A DNA stretch of 11,145 nt from Actinomycetes bacterium (GCA_021800645.1 JAJYYT010000036.1:1-11145); one strand, 5' to 3'; positions 1-7,567 are shown, counted from the stretch's first letter. A program made the numbers and translations. Notes: generated from the sequence alone by a model not told the origin.

Positions 1-2
1 AC

Positions 3-617
3 CGGTACGGGCTGCACGAGGTCACCGTCCGACAGGTCTGCGAGCGCCACGGCCTGAAGCTGCGCCCCATGCGCCCGTCCCTCGACGAGGAGACCGCCCA
101 AGCGATCTGCGCAGCGTACGCCGAGGGGTTCACCTACGCCGAGGCCGCGAAGCGCTTCGGTGTCTCGCGCCACTGGATCGCATGGCTCGCCCGGAAGGGT
201 CGGCTCACCCCGCGGCCCCGCTACGTCGTCACGGCCCCCGTCGAGGAGATCCTCGCCCGCTACGACGCCGGCGAGACGGCCCCGCGCATCGCGGAAGCGC
301 TCGGCGTGAAGGAGTCCACGGTTCGCTTCTGGATCCGAAAGCGCCGCCGGGCCCTACCGCCGACGCTGCACGCCGACCCGCTTCGCGAGGCGCTGCGTGC
401 CGGGGCGGAGGTGCGCGACATCGCAGCCGAGGCAGGGGTCTCCCTGAGCGTTGTCTACCGGGCGATCGGTGCGGCACACGCCTCGCACCTGCTCCGAAGG
501 CGTACCGTCGACCCGGCCGAGGTGCGCCAGGGGCTTGCCGAGGGACGCAGCATCGTGGAGCTCGCCGCGGAGCGCAACGCCACGCCTGGCGCGATACGGA
601 GAGCGGCGCGGAGCTAG
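3..617 (+). CDS. Tandem helix-turn-helix DNA-binding protein, 5'-truncated by window edge
   Basis: The reading frame is open from base 3, so the first 204 visible residues are the C-terminal part of a longer protein. An internal ATG at 69 has no good ribosome binding site, and the residues before it (VTVRQVCERHGLK) already look like a recognition helix, so I prefer a start outside the window. At least four full helix-turn-helix-like units follow, at about residues 28-65 (FTYAEAAKRFGVSRHWIAWL), 79-114 (TAPRIAEALGVKESTVRFWI), 126-157 (VRDIAAEAGVSLSVVYRAI) and 170-203 (SIVELAAERNATPGAIRRA). The resemblance is to homeodomain-like HTH modules of transposase and resolvase type, but no catalytic domain is visible. 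A role in sequence-specific DNA binding (regulator, or a repeat-binding protein of a mobile element) is inferred. The gene converges on the next one and their stop codons overlap. Confidence 0.75.
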   Translation, partial: RYGLHEVTVRQVCERHGLKLRPMRPSLDEETAQAICAAYAEGFTYAEAAKRFGVSRHWIAWLARKGRLTPRPRYVVTAPVEEILARYDAGETAPRIAEALGVKESTVRFWIRKRRRALPPTLHADPLREALRAGAEVRDIAAEAGVSLSVVYRAIGAAHASHLLRRRTVDPAEVRQGLAEGRSIVELAAERNATPGAIRRAARS

Positions 618-1435
618 GCGTCGAGGACCCGGCTCGGGGACCACTTCGCCTCCCACGCCGAGCCGTCCGAGAACCAGACGTCCCCCGCCGGTGGGGGGCC
701 AAACATGGGGGCGACCCACACGCCCGTGATCCCGTCAGGGAGCGCCGGCCCCGGGGAGTGCGGTCCCGCGGGACCGTGGCGCATCGCTTGTCCTGCGGGT
801 TCGCTTGCCCAGACGAACAGCCACCTGCGAGCCCCGTCGCCCGCGAGCTTCCGTTGGTTGTCCTCCTTTGCAAGCTGGCGGTTCGCGGCCTCCGTCACCT
901 TCGCCGCGCTCGCGAACCCGGCCGGCTGGGCCTCGTCAAAGAGAATCGCCCCTGCCTCACCCCCCCTGGTAGGGACGCCGTCGACGTAGGTCACGCGGCG
1001 CTTCCGCAATCCGTCGCAGACTTCTGCCACGCACGGGCAAAAGAGGGAGCCGGCGCCGACCTCGAGCGAGATCCACTCGGCCTCGTACAGCTTCTCCAAC
1101 TTTCGGAGCAGGGGCAAGAGATCCTTCCTCAGGCGCTTGAGTTGCGGGGGCGGATGGCCGACATACACCTTCCAGGTCTTGTGCAGCTTCGGCTCCCGCC
1201 CGCCCCCGCCAGTGGGCGCCCTCTGTTCGTGGCTGCGAGCGGCTGCCGCGAACCTCGCTGAATCTTCGTCGACATCGGAGGTCACCTCCAGGAGCCCAGC
1301 CTGTTTGCCATTGCGGTCGAGGAGCTCGAAGTCTGCGACCGAGCCGTTCCTCCCGTCATCCAACCGGCGGCAATGCACACCCGCCAGCGCTGCCACGATC
1401 ACGGCGGCCTTGGTCTCATTGCGCTCATCAGCCAT
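614..1435 (-). CDS. Hypothetical protein with possible nuclease-like N-terminal motif
   Basis: This is a 273-residue protein I do not recognise. The chosen ATG at 1435 gives the start MADERNETK and has a GGGAGA about 9 bases upstream. The frame stays open for 99 more codons upstream, but that would overlap the start of the divergent surface-protein gene and is Ala/Arg-rich shadow. The N-terminus has a strand-turn-strand pattern VADFELLDRNGKQAGLLEVTSD with D35, E50 and T52. This is reminiscent of the D...ExK core of PD-(D/E)XK nucleases, with Thr where Lys is expected, so a nuclease call is only a possibility. Residues 100-130 are Lys/Leu/Arg-rich and helical (RLRKDLLPLLRKLEKLYE). The C-terminal part (LFVWASEP, LPDGITGVWVAP, DVWF) looks like a separate alpha/beta segment. 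No signal peptide or membrane helix is visible, so it is probably cytoplasmic. It is divergent from the surface-protein operon. Confidence 0.75.
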   Translation of the reverse strand: MADERNETKAAVIVAALAGVHCRRLDDGRNGSVADFELLDRNGKQAGLLEVTSDVDEDSARFAAAARSHEQRAPTGGGGREPKLHKTWKVYVGHPPPQLKRLRKDLLPLLRKLEKLYEAEWISLEVGAGSLFCPCVAEVCDGLRKRRVTYVDGVPTRGGEAGAILFDEAQPAGFASAAKVTEAANRQLAKEDNQRKLAGDGARRWLFVWASEPAGQAMRHGPAGPHSPGPALPDGITGVWVAPMFGPPPAGDVWFSDGSAWEAKWSPSRVLDA

Positions 1436-1574
1436 GGGGCGACTCTCCCACGCGGCCAGCTCTCGGACGCGGACCTCCCCACGTTGCGCGTCCCGCGCCG
1501 CGCGTACAGAAGCAGTGGATCTCTCGCGCCAGTTGGCCCCGTGTGTGGGCCAGAGAGAAGAAAGGAAGGAAGCA
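1436..1574. promoter_or_regulatory. Divergent intergenic region with candidate promoters
   Basis: The 139 bases between two divergent starts must carry the promoters of both genes. On the + strand a weak TTGCGC (1484-1489) and TACAGA (1505-1510) pair, 15 bases apart, could be -35/-10 elements; the spacing is shorter than the usual 17. The ribosome binding site for the + gene is AAGGAAGGA at 1562-1570, and that for the - gene is a GGGAGA just above 1436. No known operator is recognised. Confidence 0.4.
1534..1552 (+). promoter_or_regulatory. Leader hairpin upstream of the surface-protein gene
   Basis: A perfect 6-base inverted repeat, TGGCCC and GGGCCA separated by 7 bases, lies just upstream of the ribosome binding site of the gene starting at 1575. 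It could be an operator half-site pair or a hairpin in the mRNA leader. Short GC-rich inverted repeats arise easily by chance in DNA of this composition. Confidence 0.3.
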
Positions 1575-4304
1575 ATGAGAACGACCAGTGGCATCACCCT
1601 CCGCCGAGCCCTCGCCACGCTTTCCGCGGCGAGCCTTGCCGCGGCAGGCGTCGGCGCGGGGCTTGCCGTCGCCGCCACGCCGGCCAGCGCGGCGAGCGGC
1701 GCGTCGTCGAGCGGCGGGCTCATCCAGCCCACCGCGACGGCCTCGACGCCGAATCAGGGGTCGTCCCTCGGGTGGGTCGTCTTGCGGGGGAGGATCCCTG
1801 CGGCGGGGGACGTGACCTCGGTCACTGTGGACGTGCCGGCGGGCAGTGTGCCGGATGGCCTGAAGATGAACTGGGGGCTGGTGCCGTTCACGGACTCGTC
1901 GACCGTGAACCCGTTCACGCTGATGACCTCGGCGGACGGCGGGACCACGTGGTCCGGGCCGGTGGTCCCACAGACCGCGCAGGCGCCGGCGGATGCCGGC
2001 GAGCTCGGCGCCGACGCGCCCGTGTTGGTGGCGCTGCTCGGTCTCAGCGACCCTGCCGGCGAGGCCGAGTTCCCCATCACACTGACGCTGAACGAGGCTG
2101 ACGGGGCGACGGTGACCACGAACTTCCAGGTCACGGCCTACGCGGTCAGCGGGCCGCAGCTTCAGCTCGAGGCGGCCGCCGGCTACCCGCCGCTCCCCCC
2201 CGGGGACCTGAGCCCGGTCCACGGGATCGGCGCAATTACCCCTGAGAACAACGACCCGGCTGCGGAGATGGGGTCGTTGCTCAACTGGAGCTACGCGGGC
2301 TGCTCCGCGTCAGCGCCCCCCCCGGTGCTGACCGCCCCGGACGGCGCGACGGCGCAGGCGCTCGTCGAGTCGGCCTGCAACTTCAACCTGAGCGAGGACG
2401 GTCAGGCGGGGATCACTCCCGGCCCGTGGGAGATCACCGTGCCCCACGTCGGATCGACTTGGGTCACGGTCTACGCGCAGACAGGCCCGCAAATCCACGC
2501 CGACGCCGAGCCGGGGGAGACCGTGACGATCCCGGTCGCCGGCGGGGGTGGACCCGAGCCCCTGGCTGAGTCCACGGGGGGGTTCTTCCAGCCGGCCAAC
2601 CTGTGGGTGTCGCCGAACGGCTACCCGTGGACGCCACTGCCCGCGACCTGGGCTTCCGGCGACACGGCGGTCACGGTCGCCGTGCCGACCCTCCCCTCGG
2701 CGGACACTGCGGACGCCCCTCTGACCAGCGCCGTCGAGGTCCAAGCGCCCTACGTCTACCCCGGCGGTCCAGGCGCCGGTGACGGATCGAGCGAGAGATC
2801 CCTCACCGACTACCAGTCGGTCGATGCTCACGTTGCCGTGAGCGGCCTCCCGAGCTCGCTCGCCGCAGGTCAGAGTGCCGATTTCACGACCACCGTCTCT
2901 GGCACGGTCTGGAACGCGGTGACCGGCCAGCCGGTCCCCCTGACGGAGGCGCAGCTCGAGCAGAGCGGCCTCCCGACCGCCTTGAACGTCGAAACCCTGG
3001 CCCTGGTCTCGGAGACCTCGACCGGCGGCGACTATGGCAATGCGAGCTGCGCGGTATCCCTGGTCGGCGGCGCCGGCACAGCGACACAGACCTGGAAGTT
3101 GACCTCGGACGGGCCACCCAGCACCCCCGAGCTCGATCCCTGCCAGGTCATCGTCAGCGCAGGCGTGACGCAAAGCTCGCCGAGCACCCTGACCGACATC
3201 GGCGGCCTCGACCTCGCGCCCTTGCAGACCGCGGGCGACCTTTGGGAGAGCGGAGGCGTCACGGACGCCATCAACGTCGCCACCCCGGCGGCGCCCACGG
3301 CCCCGCCGCCCGCAGCGCCCCAGGTCATCACCCTCACCGGATCGGGCAGCCTCAGCGGCCAGGTCGGGACGCCGCTCCCGGGCGTGACGGCGACGGCAAC
3401 GCTCCCGAACGGGAGCCCAGCCGACCGCGTGATCGTCAAGTTCACCGCTCCCAGCGGTGTGAACTTCGCCGGAGGTTCCACCACGGCCACCGTCGTGACG
3501 AACAGCGCGGGCCAGGCCACGAGCCCTGAGCTCATCCCTGCCGCCGTGGGCACGGGGCAGATCACCGCGGTCCCGACCGGGATCGAGCCCTCGAGCCCCC
3601 TCGCGGGCGACAGCACCACCGGCGAGGGGCAGTGGTCGGTCACGATCACATCCCCCCCGACCACCTGCTACCTCTGCGGGCAGCTCCCTCCGACGCCCAC
3701 GCCCCCGACCCCGAAGCCCCCGGCTCCGACCGTGGCGAAGATCGTCCTCAGCGGCACCGGCGTCGAGTCGGCCCTTCCCGGCCATCCCTTCCCTCACCCC
3801 CTGGTGGCGACAGCTCTTGCCACCAACGGCAAGCCGGTCCCGGGCGTGGTCGTCCGGTTCACCCTCCCGGCAACCCCCGGCGGCCCCCGTTTTGCCGGGG
3901 GTGCCCTCACCGCCTCGGCCACGACCGGCTCGACCGGCCAGGCCACGTCGCCGACCATCTTCGCCGGGACCACCCTGTCGGAGTTCCATGCCGAAGCCGC
4001 CGCTGACGGCGTGACTTCCGCCTCCCCCGCCAAGGGTGAGGCAATCTCCGGGCAGGGGGACTTCTCCCTCATCGTGGCGGCCCCCAAGCCAGCCCCCAAG
4101 CCCATTCCCAAGCCGACCCCGGCCCCGGCCCCGGCCCCCAAGCCGGCACCCAAGCCGCAGCCCAAGCCCACCCCCGTCCCCACGGTTCCCCCGGTCCACA
4201 CGGGAGAGCCCTGGGCCGGCTGGACCTGGGACGCCCTCGCCGCGGGCGTAGCGCTCGCTGGCTTGGCGCTCGTCGCCCCCCGGCGCCGCACCGCGCGGAG
4301 CTGA
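1575..4304 (+). CDS. Secreted, sortase-anchored surface protein with two Ig-like (Big-type) domains
   Basis: This is a 909-residue exported protein. The ATG at 1575 follows AAGGAAGGA and starts a classical signal peptide (basic MRTTSGITLRR, hydrophobic 12-33, cleavage probably after ASA at 39). Residues 40-580 are Gly/Ala/Thr/Val-rich and look beta-stranded; cysteine pairs C243/C268 and C492/C523 could be disulfides. Two related Ig-like domains follow, at about 584-692 and 721-834. Both hold a core FAGG (631-634 and 773-776) and GQATSP (646-651 and 788-793), as in bacterial Ig-like Big_1-type folds. They are separated by a Pro-rich linker with a CYLC (698-701). A Pro/Lys/Ala wall-spanning stretch (836-873) leads to V874-H-T-G-E-P-W, a hydrophobic helix (about 884-902) and a basic tail RRRTARS. 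This is the layout of a sortase sorting signal, with VHTG in place of LPXTG. The sortase is encoded 4 bases downstream. An adhesin or contact role is inferred. Confidence 0.9.
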   Translation: MRTTSGITLRRALATLSAASLAAAGVGAGLAVAATPASAASGASSSGGLIQPTATASTPNQGSSLGWVVLRGRIPAAGDVTSVTVDVPAGSVPDGLKMNWGLVPFTDSSTVNPFTLMTSADGGTTWSGPVVPQTAQAPADAGELGADAPVLVALLGLSDPAGEAEFPITLTLNEADGATVTTNFQVTAYAVSGPQLQLEAAAGYPPLPPGDLSPVHGIGAITPENNDPAAEMGSLLNWSYAGCSASAPPPVLTAPDGATAQALVESACNFNLSEDGQAGITPGPWEITVPHVGSTWVTVYAQTGPQIHADAEPGETVTIPVAGGGGPEPLAESTGGFFQPANLWVSPNGYPWTPLPATWASGDTAVTVAVPTLPSADTADAPLTSAVEVQAPYVYPGGPGAGDGSSERSLTDYQSVDAHVAVSGLPSSLAAGQSADFTTTVSGTVWNAVTGQPVPLTEAQLEQSGLPTALNVETLALVSETSTGGDYGNASCAVSLVGGAGTATQTWKLTSDGPPSTPELDPCQVIVSAGVTQSSPSTLTDIGGLDLAPLQTAGDLWESGGVTDAINVATPAAPTAPPPAAPQVITLTGSGSLSGQVGTPLPGVTATATLPNGSPADRVIVKFTAPSGVNFAGGSTTATVVTNSAGQATSPELIPAAVGTGQITAVPTGIEPSSPLAGDSTTGEGQWSVTITSPPTTCYLCGQLPPTPTPPTPKPPAPTVAKIVLSGTGVESALPGHPFPHPLVATALATNGKPVPGVVVRFTLPATPGGPRFAGGALTASATTGSTGQATSPTIFAGTTLSEFHAEAAADGVTSASPAKGEAISGQGDFSLIVAAPKPAPKPIPKPTPAPAPAPKPAPKPQPKPTPVPTVPPVHTGEPWAGWTWDALAAGVALAGLALVAPRRRTARS

Positions 4305-4308
4305 CCCC

Positions 4309-5241
4309 GTGCGGTCCCCCTCCCCCCGCGCCGCGAACTGGCGGCGGCGCGGGGGGACCCTCCTCGGCCTGGTGCTCATCGCGGCGAGCGTTGCGCTCAT
4401 CGCCTACCCCCTCGCCTGGCAGCACCGCCAGAACACCGTGGCCCGCACCCTCGTCGCGCAACGCGCCCCGCGCCAAGTCGTCACGCGCCACGGGCGGGGC
4501 GCGGCGGGCGTGACGACGGCGCGTTGCGTGGCGCGCGACGCGGTGGGTGGCGTGCTCGGCGGGCTCCCTGGGGGGGTCGTCGCCCCGGTCGAGCAGGGGA
4601 CGTCGGGCGCCACGCTCAGCGTCGCGGTGGGACACGACCAGGCGACACCCTGGCCAGGGGGTGCGGGCGTGTCGATCCTCTTGGCCCATGACGTGGGGTT
4701 TTTCGCACGGAACGCGCAGCTCAGGCCGGGTGACCTGCTCACCTACACCTCGGGCTGCACCCGCTTCACGTTCCGCGTCGTCAGCTCCGTCGTCTCGAAG
4801 CCGGGCCAGCCGGCGCCGCTGGTCTCGCCCCACGAGCTGGTCTTGGACTCGTGCTGGCCGGTCAATGCCCTGTGGTTCACCCCCGACCGCTACCTCGTGC
4901 TGGCCACGCTCACCTCGACCAGCGCAGTCTCTCCCACGCCCGCCCCAGCACTGAGCGCACCGCCTACACCCCCCGGCGCTGCGGCGATCCTGTCCTCGTG
5001 GCAGATGGGCACCTTGACGCTGCGAGGCGCGCCGCCGAGCGTCGCGGAAAGCGCCCAGCCCCTCGCCGTCCAGCTCGATGCCCTGAACTGGCTCGACGCG
5101 CACCGCGCCCAGCTCGACGCGCTGCGCCGTGCCGCGGGGAGCGCACCGCTCTCCGTCACCGAGACGTGGCGCGGCTCGCGGCTCGCGGCCGTTGAGCTCG
5201 ACGCGGGGAGCGGTGCGGTGCGCGTCCCGCTCCACGCGTAA
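4309..5241 (+). CDS. Sortase-family transpeptidase with C-terminal extension
   Basis: This 310-residue membrane-anchored enzyme is expected to cleave a C-terminal sorting signal and join the protein to the cell wall. The GTG start at 4309 follows a GGAG at 4297-4300. A basic N-terminus leads into one membrane helix (about 17-37). The catalytic domain (about 78-203) follows the family order: a beta region with APVEQGT (92-98) and VGHDQATPWPG (107-117), then H127 in SILLAHDVGFF, LRPGD at 138-142, C182 in LVLDSCW, and R194 in TPDRYLVLATL. These are the His, Cys and Arg of the sortase active site; the LDSC replaces the more usual TLxTC. Residues 205-310 form an extra Ala/Leu/Arg-rich tail that sortases normally lack. 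The gene lies 4 bases after its likely substrate and 9 bases before a small membrane protein, so it is probably co-transcribed. The sortase class cannot be assigned. Confidence 0.88.
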   Translation: MRSPSPRAANWRRRGGTLLGLVLIAASVALIAYPLAWQHRQNTVARTLVAQRAPRQVVTRHGRGAAGVTTARCVARDAVGGVLGGLPGGVVAPVEQGTSGATLSVAVGHDQATPWPGGAGVSILLAHDVGFFARNAQLRPGDLLTYTSGCTRFTFRVVSSVVSKPGQPAPLVSPHELVLDSCWPVNALWFTPDRYLVLATLTSTSAVSPTPAPALSAPPTPPGAAAILSSWQMGTLTLRGAPPSVAESAQPLAVQLDALNWLDAHRAQLDALRRAAGSAPLSVTETWRGSRLAAVELDAGSGAVRVPLHA

Positions 5242-5250
5242 AGGAGGGAC

Positions 5251-5586
5251 ATGCGGACCAGGGCGGGTGTGGGAAGGTGGGTGGCGCTGGTCCTCGGCGC
5301 GCTCGCCCTTCTCGCGTTCCCGGTGCTGGTCATGGCCGGGGTGGGGTCGTTCTTCCTGGTCAGGCGGGGCGGTCGCTGGGCCGCCGTGGCCGTCGTGCTG
5401 GTGCTCGGGGTGGGGTTGCTCGTGCTGGGGGGGCCGGGCTCGGTCCTCGGCGCGGTCCACCTGGCGCACACGGCGCACGGGAAGGTCAGGGCTTCGCCGG
5501 ACCTGCGGCACCTCCCGTCGCAGCTCGTGCTCGGCGGCGGCGCGGGTCTCGTTGCCACGTTGGTCCCCTGGGCAAGGGGGGGGTGA
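5251..5586 (+). CDS. Small three-helix membrane protein
   Basis: This is a 111-residue hydrophobic protein that I do not recognise. Its start is supported by a near-perfect AAAGGAGGG directly before the ATG, beginning at the stop codon of the sortase gene. Membrane segments are seen at about residues 10-36 (LVLGALALLAFPVLVMAG), 43-62 (WAAVAVVLVLGVGLLVLGG) and 90-108 (QLVLGGGAGLVATLVPWA), with short basic loops (RTRAGVGR, RRGGR). The TGA stop is one base before the GTG of the coupling ATPase, so translation is likely coupled. Its position between the sortase and the ATPase suggests a membrane partner of the ATPase, comparable in position only to small membrane proteins in conjugation operons. 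No enzymatic motif is present. Confidence 0.8.
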   Translation: MRTRAGVGRWVALVLGALALLAFPVLVMAGVGSFFLVRRGGRWAAVAVVLVLGVGLLVLGGPGSVLGAVHLAHTAHGKVRASPDLRHLPSQLVLGGGAGLVATLVPWARGG

Positions 5587-5587
5587 C

Positions 5588-7567
5588 GTGCCGCCCCCCG
5601 TCGCGCCGCCCGAGGCACCGGAGCACAGTGCGCCCTGGGGGGCGATCATGGTCGCCGCCGCCGCCCTGGTCCTGCTCCCGGCGACAGTCATTGCGGGGCT
5701 GACCTGGGCCTTCCTTCATGCCTTCCGCGGGCGCATCCCCTGGTGGTTTGCGTGGGTGGGGGCCGCCGTGGCAGCACTTGTCGACCTGCTCGTGCTGCAT
5801 GGCCTAGGGCTCACGCCCTACGGCCTGGCGTTCCACCAGGTGGTCGGCTCGTTCTCCGCACACTCCCACGCTCGGCTCGACTGGCTGGCGCTGGCCCCCC
5901 TGGTCATTCCCCTCGCGGTCCCCCTCGGCTTGCTCGCGGGAGGTGCCGCAGCATGGCGCTCGACGCGCAACGCGCCGCGCAAGGGGCCAGCACCAGGGGT
6001 TGGGCGAAACAGGTGGGGCGTGCGGAGCGGGGGGCGCGACGCGGCAAGCGCGCCGCTGCGAGGCGCGCCGCCGCGGCGCGGCGCGCTCGCCGCGTTGCGC
6101 TCGGCGCGTGACGTTCCCGCGCCGCGGGTGCCGGTCGGGTTGTTGGAGGGGCGTGCGGCGGGGAGTTTGGCCGAGTCGCATGTGGCGGTCGTGGCGCCCA
6201 CGGGTTCGGGAAAGACCAGGGGGGTGATCCTGCCAGCGTTGTTGAGCTGGCGGGGGCCGTGCGTGGCGACCTCGACCAAGAGCGACATCCTTTGGGACGA
6301 GGGGCACGGGTCGGGGGCGCTCGCGTGGCGGCAGTCGCTCGGGTCGGTGTGGATCTTCGACCCGACCGGGAGCAACGGGGATTGGGGCGACACGAGTTGG
6401 ACGCCGCTGCGGAGGTGCCGAACCTGGCAGGGGGCTCGGGCGACCGCGAGGGCAGTCCTCTCGGCGTCGGGGCGTGGCGGTGCGTCGGAGAGTGGCACGT
6501 CGTCCTTCTTCCTGGCACGGAGCGAGCAGGTCTTGGCGCCGTTGCTCCATGCTGCGGCGCTGGCGGATTTGCCTCTCTCGCGAGTGTTCGCCTGGGTGCG
6601 GCGCTCGAACTTCGACGAGGCGTTGGAGATCCTGGGCGAGGGCGAGAGCGTGGACCTCGGCGCGTTGGGTGCCGCGCAGGGGCTCAGGGTTGGGTCGGAC
6701 ACGAGCACGGCGGATGTGGCCTCGACCGTGTTGAGCCTTCTCGGACCGCTCGAAGGGTCGAGCGCGGTGCTCTCGCTTCGGCCCTCGGAGAGCTGGGACC
6801 CCGGCGAGCTGCTAGAGGGGATGAACAGCCTGTTCCTGCTCAGCCGCGCAGGCTCGCCGGACGCGGGGTTGCACGCGGCGCTGCTCGATGAGTTGCTGGC
6901 GACGGTCGAGGAACGGGCTGGGGGTGGTTCACTCGACCCCCCCCTCTTGCTCGCGCTCGATGAGGTCGCCAACGTGGCGCCCGTGCCCGACTTGCCGGCG
7001 CGGTTGGCCACGGTCCGGTCGCAAGGGGTGCGGATTCTGACGGCTTGGCAGAGCGTTTCGCAGATCGAATCGCGCTACGGGCAGGGCAGCGATGCGATCG
7101 TCTTGGGAAACTCGGGCACTCAGGTGTGGTGGCCGACGACAGACCCGAGCACGCTGCGGCACCTGAGTGCTGCCCTCGGCAGGGTGACGATCGAGACCGT
7201 CAGCGAATCGACGGACGTGAACGGCCGCCTGACAGGGCACTCTCGGTCGAGGACCGAGGTGGACCGGCTCGACGCGGCGGCGTGGCAGGCCAGTGGCAGG
7301 CCATTGCTCATTGCTGGTGGGACGGCCACCTTGGTCGATCCCCGGCACCACGACGAGGACGGGATTGGCCCGAAGCCTCTCCGCCGTGGCCCCCTGTCCG
7401 GCCCCTTGCGCCGGCGGGGGCGGGGCAAGCCGGCGCAGCTCGACCCCGAGCTGGCGGATGACGTGCCACGGCTCGAACTCGACCCGTTGCCGGACGCGGA
7501 AGAGCCTCCCGAGCTCGACCCGATGCTCGATGAGGACCCGACCGGGGGGGAGCGGGCCGCGAGTTAG
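5588..7567 (+). CDS. VirD4/TraG-like type IV coupling ATPase
   Basis: This 659-residue protein resembles type IV coupling proteins, hexameric membrane ATPases that bring DNA or protein substrates to a secretion channel. The GTG at 5588 follows AAGGGGGGGG and the upstream stop by one base. Three membrane helices are predicted at about 18-42, 54-74 and 98-122, one more than the usual two. A poorly conserved, basic linker (about 125-180) precedes the motor domain. Walker A is A203-P-T-G-S-G-K-T210 and Walker B is LLLALDEVAN with D458-E459. Further family-like motifs are STKSD with DPTG (sensor region of the AAA-like fold) and LTAWQSVSQIESRYG followed by VLGNSGTQVWW, as in the TraG/TraD C-terminal motor region. 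The C-terminus is markedly acidic (LELDPLPDAEEPPELDPMLDED). A conjugation role is inferred; no relaxase or VirB4 is visible here. Its stop overlaps that of the convergent coiled-coil gene. Confidence 0.87.
   Translation: MPPPVAPPEAPEHSAPWGAIMVAAAALVLLPATVIAGLTWAFLHAFRGRIPWWFAWVGAAVAALVDLLVLHGLGLTPYGLAFHQVVGSFSAHSHARLDWLALAPLVIPLAVPLGLLAGGAAAWRSTRNAPRKGPAPGVGRNRWGVRSGGRDAASAPLRGAPPRRGALAALRSARDVPAPRVPVGLLEGRAAGSLAESHVAVVAPTGSGKTRGVILPALLSWRGPCVATSTKSDILWDEGHGSGALAWRQSLGSVWIFDPTGSNGDWGDTSWTPLRRCRTWQGARATARAVLSASGRGGASESGTSSFFLARSEQVLAPLLHAAALADLPLSRVFAWVRRSNFDEALEILGEGESVDLGALGAAQGLRVGSDTSTADVASTVLSLLGPLEGSSAVLSLRPSESWDPGELLEGMNSLFLLSRAGSPDAGLHAALLDELLATVEERAGGGSLDPPLLLALDEVANVAPVPDLPARLATVRSQGVRILTAWQSVSQIESRYGQGSDAIVLGNSGTQVWWPTTDPSTLRHLSAALGRVTIETVSESTDVNGRLTGHSRSRTEVDRLDAAAWQASGRPLLIAGGTATLVDPRHHDEDGIGPKPLRRGPLSGPLRRRGRGKPAQLDPELADDVPRLELDPLPDAEEPPELDPMLDEDPTGGERAAS

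Noticed and set aside
1137..1574. N-terminal extension of the surface-protein frame by 146 codons
   Set aside because: The ATG at 1575 has a strong ribosome binding site and begins a perfect signal peptide; the extension overlaps the divergent gene and is shadow-like.
1436..1732. N-terminal extension of the minus-strand gene to 1732
   Set aside because: It would run through the promoter and start of the surface-protein gene, and the ATG at 1435 has its own purine-rich site.
2310..4400. Long minus-strand open frame of about 700 codons
   Set aside because: Gly/Arg-rich translation opposite the clear surface-protein gene; typical antisense shadow in very GC-rich DNA.
5129..5587. Upstream extension of the coupling ATPase frame
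   Set aside because: It overlaps the sortase end and the whole small membrane protein, both with good start signals; the translated extension is Trp/Arg/Ser-rich noise.
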